A stretch of 36,139 nucleotides of DNA, taken from the NCBI GenBank assembly GCA_040905145.1, contig JBBDSC010000119.1, forward strand, positions 1 through 36,139, written 5' to 3'. Positions 17,124-27,500 of this stretch are shown in pieces. The translations under genes and the position numbers were made by a program. The DNA is from DATGMS01 sp040905145 (GTDB lineage Bacteria > Bacteroidota > Bacteroidia > Cytophagales > Cyclobacteriaceae). Each line of letters begins with the position of its first letter. The stretch's first letter is position 1. Below the pieces are notes generated by a model that was given only the letters and a program-made list of their open reading frames with translations, was not told the DNA's origin and searched no databases.

Positions 17124-18752
17124 TCAATAGCCGGGGTTTTGTGTAAACTCTTCCTTGTTAGTGATACGGTCGATCATATTGGTTGGAATAGGCCGAACCA
17201 AGTGTGTTTCCTGAATATTGGCACGGGCCTCAGGGTTGTATAGTTTCACCCGTTCAATTAATTTGCCGGTGCGTTTTAGATCGGGCCAGCGGAACATTTC
17301 CCCAGCCAACTCCAGGGCACGTTCATCCAAAATAAAATCAATGGTCAACTGATCGGCTGTGATTTCCATATCAGCCTCATTTCCCGGCCAAGCAGCCCGT
17401 TCTCTTAAGGTGTTCATATAGATGACCCCTTCTGAAGCTTTGTCCTGCTTCATGAGGGCCTCCGCGGCTATCAGGTACATTTCGGCTAAACGGAATACAA
17501 ACCAGTCGCGGGAACCCTCAATATTTATATTGGAGCTTCTCAATGGATCGGTGTGTTTTTCAAATAGAGTCGGCCAACGGCTTTTTTTGCCAATGGGATT
17601 TTCACCGTCATAAATGCGATCAATATCAAAAATGGTATATTTGTCAGCTTTGGCGTCTTCCACCTCCTGTGGCACGGAATAAGGCACTACTACGAGTGCC
17701 GTATCCCCGAGTTGCTGTTCTGGAAGTAAGTTATTGGGGTTATTGGCATACCAAACCTCTTTCCAGACCTTTTCATATCGGGAATCTTTCCAGCGGGTTT
17801 CCTGAAGCATATTCAGGAAAAACCGGCTGGGAAAATAACGCACCCACGATCGGCCGTAATTAATATTTAGTGTCAGGCCAGGTTCAAAATCGTATTCCAT
17901 TAAAAAATAAAGATGGCTGCGGTTCCCCCCACTGTTCAACCTTTCATCCCTGGTATATTGAACAGCCCATATTACCTCAGAATTTTGCTCATTATCTATG
18001 TCCCATATTTCAGCAAAATCGTCCAGCAAGGAGAAATTATAATCGTTGATTACCGTTTTCGCATAAGTAGCCGCTTCTTCATTTTGGTTGGTGGTCAGGT
18101 AAACCCTTGCCAGCAAAGCCTGCGCCGCCGGCTTTGTGGCCCGGCCGTAATCGGGTTGAGTAGGGGGAAGTAATTGTTCGGCCATTAACAGGTCCGTAAT
18201 AATCTGCTCATACACTTCATTTTCAGGGGTACGAGTAGCTGTGGTTTTAACTTCCCTAACCTCTTCAAGTTCAAGTGGAACAGCTCCCCAATGCATCACC
18301 AGGATGTGGTAATACATTGCGCGTAGAAAATAAGCCTCCCCCAATCTGATATTAAGATCTGCTTCAGAAATATCTTCTACCTCACTGGCCCGGCCTATAA
18401 TGGTGTTGCAGGTGGCTATCCCCTGATAAAAGCCGGACCATACATTCCAATAAAATCCGTGGCCAGGCGCCATTCCCCCATCATAATTATTGAAGGATTG
18501 AACGCTGCCGTAACCGGCGCCCCAGATATCGGTTCCTAAAGTAGTCATCATGTGTCCTTCCTCTTTTCCGTAATAGGAGCGCAAAAACTGATAGCTGGAA
18601 TTGACCAGATCGTTAAAACCTTTAGATGAGGTGAAATGCTGATCGGCAACAGGTGCCCGGATATTTTCTTCTTCAAGAAATCCCTCGGTACATCCTTCAA
18701 GTAAAAGGATGGTCATGAAGCCGAGCAGGGCAATAAATATATTAGTCTTCAT
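17124..18752 (-). CDS. SusD/RagB-family lipoprotein (pair 2)
   Basis: A 542-residue surface lipoprotein with signal ending LLLEGC (Cys21). It has SusD hallmarks: LGEAYFLRAMYYHILVMHWG in the first helical repeat region, AAQALLARVYLTTNQ, a late WFVFRLAEMYLIAAEALMK helix and the C-terminal RPIPTNMIDR plus TQNPGY. It starts 19 nt after the paired SusC and its stop is 66 nt before the fecR start, so the two transport pairs and fecR may share one transcript. Its SusC partner is frameshifted while this gene is intact. The ligand cannot be inferred. Confidence 0.95.
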   Translation of the reverse strand: MKTNIFIALLGFMTILLLEGCTEGFLEEENIRAPVADQHFTSSKGFNDLVNSSYQFLRSYYGKEEGHMMTTLGTDIWGAGYGSVQSFNNYDGGMAPGHGFYWNVWSGFYQGIATCNTIIGRASEVEDISEADLNIRLGEAYFLRAMYYHILVMHWGAVPLELEEVREVKTTATRTPENEVYEQIITDLLMAEQLLPPTQPDYGRATKPAAQALLARVYLTTNQNEEAATYAKTVINDYNFSLLDDFAEIWDIDNEQNSEVIWAVQYTRDERLNSGGNRSHLYFLMEYDFEPGLTLNINYGRSWVRYFPSRFFLNMLQETRWKDSRYEKVWKEVWYANNPNNLLPEQQLGDTALVVVPYSVPQEVEDAKADKYTIFDIDRIYDGENPIGKKSRWPTLFEKHTDPLRSSNINIEGSRDWFVFRLAEMYLIAAEALMKQDKASEGVIYMNTLRERAAWPGNEADMEITADQLTIDFILDERALELAGEMFRWPDLKRTGKLIERVKLYNPEARANIQETHLVRPIPTNMIDRITNKEEFTQNPGY

Positions 18753-18771
18753 AGTTTTTCTGTTTTAGAGA

Positions 18772-21700
18772 TTAAAAAGAAACATTTATACCTGTAACGA
18801 AAGTCCTGACTGCCGGCATGAGGGCGGCATTAGCTGACCATTCCGGCTCCATGTTAAATTCACGCATCTCAGATTTGGTCCAGTACAGCAGATTCTCTCC
18901 GGAAAGATAAATTCTTGCATTGGTAAGAAATGTTCTGTTAAGGAAGGATTCGGGCAGGGTATATCCCAAGGAAAGCTGCCGTAGGCGAATAAAACTGCCA
19001 TCCCGGTACGCTTGGCTGCTGCCTTGAAGGGAACCCTGGACATCATCGTCGGGACGGGGATGTGCATTAGTCGGGTTGTTTGGAGTCCAATAATCAAGTG
19101 CCAAATGGTTATAACGTTTGCCGGAGGCGGGATTCAAATGCCCAATATATATGGTATTGCCCCATCGTGCATAGGCAGTGAAGGCCAAATCCCAATTTTT
19201 GTAGGTAAAACTGTTGGCCAGGTTGACCACGAATTTCGGTTGCCGGGTGCCTATAATCATACGGTCAGCATCGTTGACGGCACCGTTTCCGTCAAGATCC
19301 TGCACTTTGATCTGGCCGGGTTCCCGGTTGTATTCTGCTGCTTCTGCCGCTTCGTCAAGTTGCCAGATTCCAACCTTGTTAAAATCGTAATAAACATGGA
19401 TAGGATGTCCGATGAACCATTGGTTACCGATATCATCCTCCTGTCCATTGAAGAGCTCCACAATTTTTTCCCGGTTCAGATAAAAGGACAGGTCACTATT
19501 CCAGCTAAAGTTGGGCTTATCGATGTTTCTCGTGTTCAATCCCAACTCAAAGCCTTTGTTGTTGGTGCTTCCCACATTTTCCAAAACCTCGTTGTAGCCA
19601 GTGTTGATGGGAAGTAAGCGAAGCATAATCAGGTCAAAGGTATTGGTATTGTACATCTCGAGGTTACCGTTGATCCTACCGCCGAACAACCCAAAGTCAA
19701 GACCAATGTTATACGTCTCAGTACTTTCCCATTTCAGATCCGGATTGGCCAATGTGGAGGAGCGGTAACCATAGGCAGGGGATTCATCCCATGCATAAGT
19801 CGTTCTGGAGAGGCTACCCTGAGTTTGATAGGGTGCGATTCCCTGGTTACCGGATACCCCATAACTGATTCGTAATTTCAGGTTTGATAAAAAATCGGAA
19901 TTATTCAGGAAATTTTCCTCCGTAATATTCCAGGCCAAAGCCGCTGAGGGGAAATATCCCCACTTGTGGTCGGGAGAAAACTGAGAGGCACCATCGGCAC
20001 GAAAGGATAAGGTCATCAGGTATTTACTCTGATATCCATAAAATACGCGGGCAGCATAGGATAGCAGGTTCCATTCATTCAGATTCGAACCCACCGAGTT
20101 AATGGTCTCAGCACTTCCAATATTATGATAGCGGGAGGTTTCATACGGCAACTGGGATACATTGGCACTGGCCGTTTCCTCTCTTGATGTCTGAAGGCCA
20201 TGAATAGCAGTTACTGTCAATTGATGGTTGTTGTTGAAAGTCTTATCATAGGTAAGAATACTTTCGTACAGATTCTGGTTAGCCACCGAATGGTTGATTC
20301 CTGCAATTGGTGGCCCTCCTCTACGATCGTAGGAAAACTCTCCTTGTGAAGATTTTACGTTATGAAGTTTTATATCGGTACCAAGATTTACACGATAATT
20401 CATTTCGGGGAGGATCTTCACATCCACAAATGTAGTGATGTAGGCTGCCCAGCGTTTATTGTCCCAGCGGAAGGAATCCCATTCATAATCGGCCAGAGGG
20501 TGAGGGCTAAAACCATCTCCCGTCGGCAGGTATCGGGGTGAACCGTCCTCATTATAGGGTGAACCTAACGGGGATGTGCGAACGGCAGCATCCAACCTGG
20601 CATCATCCGTTTTGGCCTTCATAACATTGTGGCTGAATAGAATGGAAGTTCCAGCAGTCACTTTGGAAGAAAGGGTAAAGTTGAACTTGGAACTCATACT
20701 GTAACGGTTGAAAGAACGGCCAGGAAAAAGACCCTCTTCGTTTAAAACATTTCCGGAAATGTTGTAGGTGACTGCCTCGGAGCCGCCATAATAGTCATCT
20801 GGTGTTTCTGTTGAAAACCGTTTTGCAAAAGTGCTTCTGGATAATCAAAGGAATTTCCCGCTTGTATATTCGCAAATTCAGTCGGGTCAAAAAACATTTC
20901 ATCCAATTCAATGTTGGTGTTGGGATCGGTATAGTTTCCAGCCTGACGAAGGGCTTCCCTTCCCCGCTCTGCATATTGCTCCCCGTTCATGTAAGGTAAT
21001 CTTCCATAGGCTATTTTCGGTCCGGCGTAACTTTCCAGAACAAATTTTGGGGGACCGACATCACCGCTTTTAGTGGTGATAATGATAACGCCATTGGCAC
21101 CCCTAGAACCGTAGATGGCTGTAGAGGAGGCATCCTTTAGTACATCTATTGATCGGATATCATAGGGATTGATGTCATTGATGGAGCCGTAGAAAGGTAC
21201 ACCATTCATAATGATGAGCGGATCATTGGAAGCGGTGAAAGAACGGTTTCCACGTAAGCGGATTTGGCTGTTAAAGCCGGGTTGTGTTCCCGAGGATACA
21301 ACATCTAAACCGGGAATACGTCCGGCCAGTGCTTCGTCTATCCCTTGGATAGGCATATCCGCAAAATCCTTTTCCGAGATAGAACTTACTGCACCGGTTA
21401 CATCCTTGCTTTTTTGTGTACCGTAACCTATAACCACCACTTCGTCCAAGTTCTGCATATCTTCAGCCAATGCTACATCAATGACAGATCTTCCGTTCAC
21501 CGACAGTTCCTGTGTGGTATATCCAATAGACGAAAATATGAGAATGTCATCTTCATTGGGCACCTCAATACTATACTTACCATCAACATCCGTGACTGTA
21601 CCTGTGCCGGTACCTTTAACTACCACAGTGACCCCGGGCAAAGTTCCTCCATCTTCCTCGGAGGTTATTGTACCAGAGACGGCAAATGCTGGGAGCTCAT

Positions 21701-21794
21701 TTGCCAGTAACGCACTGCCCATCCAGCATTGTATTAAAACGCCAAACAAGGCATATTTGAACGTGATTTTTAATTGTAAGGGTTTAAATTTCAT
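18772..21794 (-). pseudogene. SusC/RagA TonB-dependent transporter (pair 2), single-base frameshift
   Basis: Two frames together encode one complete SusC. From ATG 21794 come a signal peptide, a CarboxypepD-like domain, a TonB-box-like EVVVIGYGT and a plug with ASSTAIYGSRGANGVI; this frame runs into a stop at 20742. From about 20790 the next frame continues the protein as GGSEAVTYNISGNV and on through the barrel to TGINVSF. One lost base at 20788/20789 explains it: restoring C on the plus strand gives TISGGSEAVTY, a common SusC motif, and a total of 3024 nt (1007 residues). No STN domain is present. The barrel has a calcium-loop-like DLDGNGAVNDADR. This may be a real mutation or a consensus error; if real, the transporter is inactive. 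Confidence 0.9.
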
Positions 21795-22032
21795 ATTTAT
21801 TGTGGGTTTGGGAGTAAGTATAAGAATTTTTTGACCTAATTATACAAATAATTTGGCAAATCATCAATTGTTTAGATTATTTACTTATATAGGACCTAAA
21901 AAAAATAATAAAAATAACGACAAACAATATAAAATTAGTTATTTCGATGGTTATACCAATATTCCTTTGTATAATTTTATATTTTAACCACTTTAATTAG
22001 GGATGGAAGCAGAGATTTTGTCCCAGCTGCAA
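21795..22032. other. AT-rich spacer upstream of susC pair 2
   Basis: This 238-bp stretch, over 70 percent AT by eye, separates the haloperoxidase remnant from susC pair 2 and should contain the latter's promoter. I found no exact TAnnTTTG on the minus strand and no strong hairpin. Confidence 0.5.
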
Positions 22033-22768
22033 CTATTCTTCCCCCACGTGTTTCTTATAAAATTGCCAAACCTCTTTGGCTACATTTCTTCCCAATTCCA
22101 ATCCTGCCACATTATCCGCTTGAATGTGATATCCACCCATTACTCGAGATATTCCTGCCATTTCCGCAGTTTCTGTGAATGTTGGAAATTCAAGAACCAC
22201 GGTATCTCCCAAATTATGTGGTTCGGTCATTGATCCTGCCACCCATGTCACTTTTTCTCCAAATTCATCACTTCCCGTCCATAACTTCAAGGCTTCCCCA
22301 CAAGCCCCGCTGATGGTACTGTGGCCAGAGACATAACTGGGAAAAGCCGGGCATAAAATGTTTCGGGTGAATAGGGACGCCATTGATTTCCACTCATTTC
22401 CATCATTCCCTTACCTTCACCGCCCCAACCCTTTATAATCTGAACTTGATAATAATGATGTACCAAAGCATATGGCCTGGCGAAATCATAGAACATATTT
22501 GAATCCCATGAGGCAATAAAAGCGTCCATTGCAACCACTTGGTTGTAGAAATACATCTTTACATCTTGATCGAGCGTATGGTTGTCTCTTCTCGATACAT
22601 CTTGCGCAAATTTCAACCAATGCCCTATTTACTGAACCGATTTTGGCCCATCTCTCATAAACTCTACAAGTGCTTTTTGGTAATCTGATCGATTTCTTTC
22701 TGATTATTGATTTCCTTAAAGGAAGTAGCAATCACCAACACAGCACTTAAAAAAGTAAATATCTTCAT
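22033..22768 (-). pseudogene. Vanadium-dependent haloperoxidase / PAP2-family remnant
   Basis: ATG 22768 (5 nt after the DUF255 stop) begins a signal-like MKIFTFLSAVLVIATS, then the frame breaks near 22680. A second frame reads YQKALVEFMRDGPKS up to an in-frame TAA (22629-22631), after which the same frame stays open with GHWLKFAQDVSRRDNHTLDQ. Near 22350 it shifts again into PAFPSYVSGHSTISG and SRVMGGYH, the SGH and SRx5H motifs of the vanadate/PAP2 site. The first motif, Kx6RP, reads N-x6-RP (MFYDFARP preceded by N), so the vanadate-binding lysine is lost. The remnant encodes about 245 residues against roughly 430-450 for relatives, so much of the N-terminal half is deleted. Several independent lesions make this a true pseudogene rather than one sequencing error. 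Confidence 0.9.
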
Positions 22769-22773
22769 ATTAA

Positions 22774-24435
22774 TTAGTTTTTATTTTCATCCTTCAACTG
22801 CTTTATGACTTGTTCGGATGATGTGACCGGAAGCTTGCAGGAGTTGTCTTGGCAAACGTAAATATAAGATCCCCTCGCCACATATCTTCCCTCGAACAAG
22901 GGAAGGTCGCTTTCTTTTGTACTTCCAACAATAAGTGTATTGGGCAGGTGCTCTTTGTGCAGCTCTTGAACCAATGTTCTCGCATTTTCGCCAACAACCG
23001 CAATTTCATAATAGGTATGGGCCATATACATTAACAAGGTGCTCCACTTCCCATAGCTTTGTGGGTTCGGCGACATTATAGGGAGCATGGAAGATACCAT
23101 GGTCTTCGATTTTTTCAACAATTCCGTATCATAAAAAATATGCCCGAGCTGAAAAAGATTGTCTGCCATGACAGCATTCGGAGAGGGTAGAACGCCGTCG
23201 TCGGTTCGGATAATTGTCGAGATTAGCTCCTTGTCTTGATTCAAAAACCCATCATCTGCGGTAGTTCTGAACAAAACATGGTTTCCGTTCTCCAAGACAC
23301 TGTTGGGGTCAATATTGAAATAGGACGCAAATAGCCTATAATCAGACCCTAGGATAGATTTCAACTCTTCTTGGCCCCAGACATAATATTTACCTTCCTC
23401 CCCTTCACTATCGGCATCAATGGCCGCATAATAACCTCCTTCCGAATTTTTCATTTCCTTTTCCAAAAAAGCAATGGTTTCAAATACAACATCTTTGTAC
23501 AGAGGTTCTTCAAACACTTTATAAGCCTTTGAATAAAGGCTTATCAATTGTGCATTGTCGTACAACATTTTCTCGAAGTGTGGCACCTTCCAGTAACTAT
23601 CTGTGCTATATCGGAAAAAACCGCCCCCCATATGGTCATATACCCCACCCAAAGCAATCTTATCCAAGCTGTTCTTTACATGTGCCTTTACTGCTTCATC
23701 GCCTGACAAAACTCCATAATCCAATAAAAAATCGAGATTGCTGGGCAGCATAAATTTTTGTACTCCCTGATCGCCCCCCCATTCCATATCCCATAAGGGT
23801 TTCCAATCTGCAACACTTTTTTCCAAGGCCTGCTGGGTAAGGCCCTCAAAATCGGCAATAGGAACTATTCGGTTCGCGTCCTGTATTCCTTCAGCGACCA
23901 TATCGGCATATTCATTGGCTTTTTTAGGGTCTTTCTTGTAGAGATTGCTCACCTCAGTCAAAACCTGGGCCCATTGTTCCTTGGTATGGTAGGTGCCCCC
24001 ATATAAGGGCTTGCCGTTGGGCAATGTTATGACGTTAAGGGGCCAGCCCCCGCTGCCTTTTATCAACTGCAGTGCGGTCATGTATACATGATCCACATCT
24101 GGACGTTCTTCTCTATCAACTTTTATATTGATGAAGTTTTCGTTCATGATCTTGGCGATTTCCACGTCTTCGAAAGTTTCCTCTTCCATAACATGGCACC
24201 AATGGCAAGAAGAATAGCCAATGCTCACCAATACCAATTTGTTTTCACTTTCGGCTTCCTTCAACGCTCCTTTGCCCCATGCTCTCCAATCCACTGGATT
24301 GTGTGCGTGCTGCAAAAGATAAGGACTGGTCTCATCGATCAAGGCATTGGTATACTTAAATCCCGTTTCCCCTTTATTTGCTTTTTTACAGGCTATAAGG
24401 CCTAAAAGCAACAAAAGGAAAATTACTGTTTTCAT
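22774..24435 (-). CDS. DUF255 thioredoxin-domain lipoprotein (YyaL/SSP411-like), internally shortened
   Basis: A lipoprotein (MKTVIFLLLLLGLIAC, Cys16; start ATG 24435 preferred over 24453) of 553 residues. The N-terminal DUF255 thioredoxin domain carries SSCHWCHVMEEETF with a CxxC, then VDREERPDVD and SGGWPLNV. An alpha/alpha-barrel follows with GGVYDHMGGGFFRYSTD and PHFEKMLYDNAQL. After FRTTADDGFLNQDKELIS the sequence jumps to IRTDDGVLPSPNAVMADN. In relatives of about 670-690 residues, some 120 residues including a DDK-x-LTSWN-type motif lie between these segments, so an in-frame internal deletion is likely. The frame is otherwise intact. The cellular role of the family is poorly defined; activity of this copy is doubtful. 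It lies between the FG-GAP protein gene and the haloperoxidase remnant. Confidence 0.88.
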   Translation of the reverse strand: MKTVIFLLLLLGLIACKKANKGETGFKYTNALIDETSPYLLQHAHNPVDWRAWGKGALKEAESENKLVLVSIGYSSCHWCHVMEEETFEDVEIAKIMNENFINIKVDREERPDVDHVYMTALQLIKGSGGWPLNVITLPNGKPLYGGTYHTKEQWAQVLTEVSNLYKKDPKKANEYADMVAEGIQDANRIVPIADFEGLTQQALEKSVADWKPLWDMEWGGDQGVQKFMLPSNLDFLLDYGVLSGDEAVKAHVKNSLDKIALGGVYDHMGGGFFRYSTDSYWKVPHFEKMLYDNAQLISLYSKAYKVFEEPLYKDVVFETIAFLEKEMKNSEGGYYAAIDADSEGEEGKYYVWGQEELKSILGSDYRLFASYFNIDPNSVLENGNHVLFRTTADDGFLNQDKELISTIIRTDDGVLPSPNAVMADNLFQLGHIFYDTELLKKSKTMVSSMLPIMSPNPQSYGKWSTLLMYMAHTYYEIAVVGENARTLVQELHKEHLPNTLIVGSTKESDLPLFEGRYVARGSYIYVCQDNSCKLPVTSSEQVIKQLKDENKN

Positions 24436-24538
24436 GGAAAAAGAGTTGGCCATTTGTAAATTTTACGCTACCTAATTCATAAGAAAAAATAAGTGATTCT
24501 TAGCCACCCATTTAATGTATAGCACGCCAAAGATGGAA

Positions 24539-27500
24539 TCATTTTAAAATTTTTATCAGTTGTAGATAATCCTTGTTCTTGGCAAAGAGAATTCCCTCGT
24601 GGCCTCCTGCCAAATTCATTTTCTGTGCTGACTTGACCTCCCCTTTTATCATTAGTCCACTTTCATAGGGCATTTGACTTATGAACCCCCCTTTACCATC
24701 ACCCATGAGCAGGCCACCATAACTGGCATCGCTCCTTGGAGTTTCCACTTCCGAACCATATAGGTTTCCTGCATAGACCACATCTAAATGGCCGTCTTGG
24801 TTTACATCCAATGTTACCATGGTATTAATGGACGCTATTTGTGCAAAGTTATCCAGGGGGGTTAATTTAAACTGACCATTGTCAAGGTTTTCCATATAAC
24901 TATGGGCAAAGTTTTTAACCTGATAATGGGTTGACTTTTCTAAATGCTCCGTAGTATATATTTCCTCCAAACTGGCTGTCGCAAATGAATGATAGTCTTT
25001 AAACTTAGTTTTAATGGCAGGAATCTGCTGGGAAGAGCATTCCCTGCCCCGAACAGGAACCTTGATACCCTTATCCAAATAGCTCAAAACAATATCTTTT
25101 TTATTGTTATTGTCATAGTCATAGGTATAAAGACTAAACGGTGAATCTTCCTTAGCTTGGTACTTATAGTTCTTTCCCAAATTTCCCACGATAAAATCTT
25201 GGTCACCATCCTTATCAAAATCATCGCTTACCAATCCAAACCACCAGCCTTGGGTATCGGAAAGACCGACCGATTCGCTTTTATTTACGAATGTTCCCTT
25301 TTCATTTTTCAGATAAGTGGTTCCCATCCATTCACCAATAATGATCAGATCCTGATAGGCGTCTCCATCAACATCAATCCATTTCGCTTGGGTTACCATG
25401 CCCAGATCCAATAGGTCAGGGGCAAGCTCTTCGGTAACATCCACGAATTTTATCATAGAAGAACTGCTTTCATTCTTAAGAAGGTAACTTTTCGGTGAAG
25501 AGGGGTAATTTCTCGGCGTAACCCTTCCGCCAACAAATAAATCTATATCACCGTCATTGTCAACATCGGTTGCGATAACGGTGGAACCGCTGGCTGTTAC
25601 CTTTGGCAATGCTGAATCAATTTTTTCAAAATTGCCATTTCCTTTATTGAGGTAGAATTTATCCTGATAGTAGGCCTCACCTTTTCTATATTCATTTCCT
25701 CCACAAACTACATAGAGATCTAATAATCCGTCCCCGTTGGCGTCAAAAAACGAAGCGCTTACATCTTCCTGGTCTTTGTCCATATCCCAAACATCGGTTG
25801 AAATCTCAGAAAAGGTACCATCTGGATTTTGCCTGAACATCTTGCCAGTGAAACCACTCGATCCTCCGATGTAAAAATCATCCAATCCATCGTTATCTAT
25901 ATCTGCTACAGCCAATGCCGGCCCATATTGCGAAATTTTATGTGGCAGTAACACTTGATATCGGAAATCATCAAATGAATTTTCACGATGGCTATGTTCT
26001 AAAAGTGTTTTTTGAGTGATATCCTCAAAATAAGATTTTTTTGGTTTTGTCTCCGAATCGCCTTCAGGTGTCGCATTCTTGTAATTAACGGAAATTAACT
26101 GATTGGCTTTTACATTATCCAGCAATTCTTCTTTACCATCTGGCCATAAGACCCTTACTTTTGCAATCGTTTCTTTTTTTCCCAACCCAAAATGTACAAT
26201 GGGTTCAACGGAAGATTGAAATCCTCTGGTCATGGTCATTTCCTGAAATTGGATTTCTTCCTTATCTTCCAACCACACCTTACAACCAAGACCAAAAGCA
26301 TTCTCTTTAGGCCCCTCTAACTTTATCCTTAGATAATTGTTGGCTTTTGCATCACTGGTCTTGTTTTCATAAATAATACTTCTATCGTCGACGTTGTTCA
26401 CCACCAAATCCAAATCCCCGTCATTGTCCAAATCGGCATAGGCCACACCATTCGAAAATCCGTTATAGTTAATGCCCCAAGCTTTGGAAACGTCAGTAAA
26501 TAAAAGATCACCATTGTTTTTAAAGGCATAGTTTTCTATTTTCTCCGAAGGTATTTCCAATGTTAGGTCTAAGGCTTTCCGGTTCTCAAAATCCTGCACC
26601 TCATCACTTCTAAAATAATCACTGTTGTTAATGTCCCGCCTTACACCGTTGGTCACATAGATGTCTTTTAAGCCATCGTTGTCAAAATCCGCGAACAGGG
26701 AAGCCCAGCTCCAGTCGGTGGATGATACCCCGGCTAATTTGGCAATGTCCCCAAAATGGGGGAGTCCTAAACTATCATTACCCATATTCAGCTGTAGAGT
26801 ATTTATGGAATATTGGTGATGCATATCATTATTCACCATATTATAGAACCTTTCAGGATCCATACTGTCCATATTTTCCTTTGCCCTTCTATAGCTTTTC
26901 GGCATCATGTCTACTTGATATATATCCAGAAGGCCATCGTTATTGAAATCAGCTACATCAGTACCCATGCCAAAAAAGGAGGTGTGGTTGGTCAGGTTTA
27001 AATTCTGATCGGTAAAGGTGCCATCCTGATTATTCATGAGAAAATAGTCTGGCGTACTAAAGTCATTGGAGACGTACACATCTGGCCAACCGTCTTGGTT
27101 ATAATCACCCACGGAAACGCCTAATGACAGTCCGTACTTGGCCAGGCCGGATATTTGAGTTACATCAGTAAAAATCTCTTCACCTTCGTTCCTGTAGAGC
27201 CTATCACTTCTGTGGTAAGGAGCATTATCACGATAATTCAGATATTCTGTAATGTTGGTGCGCGATGGCACTATAGGGTAGTTAATCACATATAAATCCT
27301 GATCTCCATCCAAATCATAATCAAAAAATACGGCTTGGGTACTATTCCCTTCATCGGCAACCCCATAGCTTTCGGCAGATTCTGTGAAGGTTGGTATTTC
27401 CCCTTCCTTGGCATCATTGATAAAAAGTAAATTTTTTGTAGTAGTCCATTTTCCAGAAACACTGACATAAATATCCAGCCAGCCATCCTGATTGGCATCC

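Noticed and set aside
19012..19617. 201-codon plus-strand open frame
   Set aside because: It is antisense to SusC pair 2, with no recognisable motif or promoter.
20742..21794. Separate short transporter gene of 350 residues
   Set aside because: Its last 15 residues are out-of-frame translation of conserved SusC sequence; it is the first part of a frameshifted full-length gene.
22033..22383. Independent small PAP2-like gene
   Set aside because: The frame begins inside haloperoxidase homology and continues the upstream frame after one lost base, so it is part of the pseudogene.
22486..22731. 81-codon minus-strand frame
   Set aside because: It is the wrong frame of the haloperoxidase remnant; rich in Arg and Cys and without homology.
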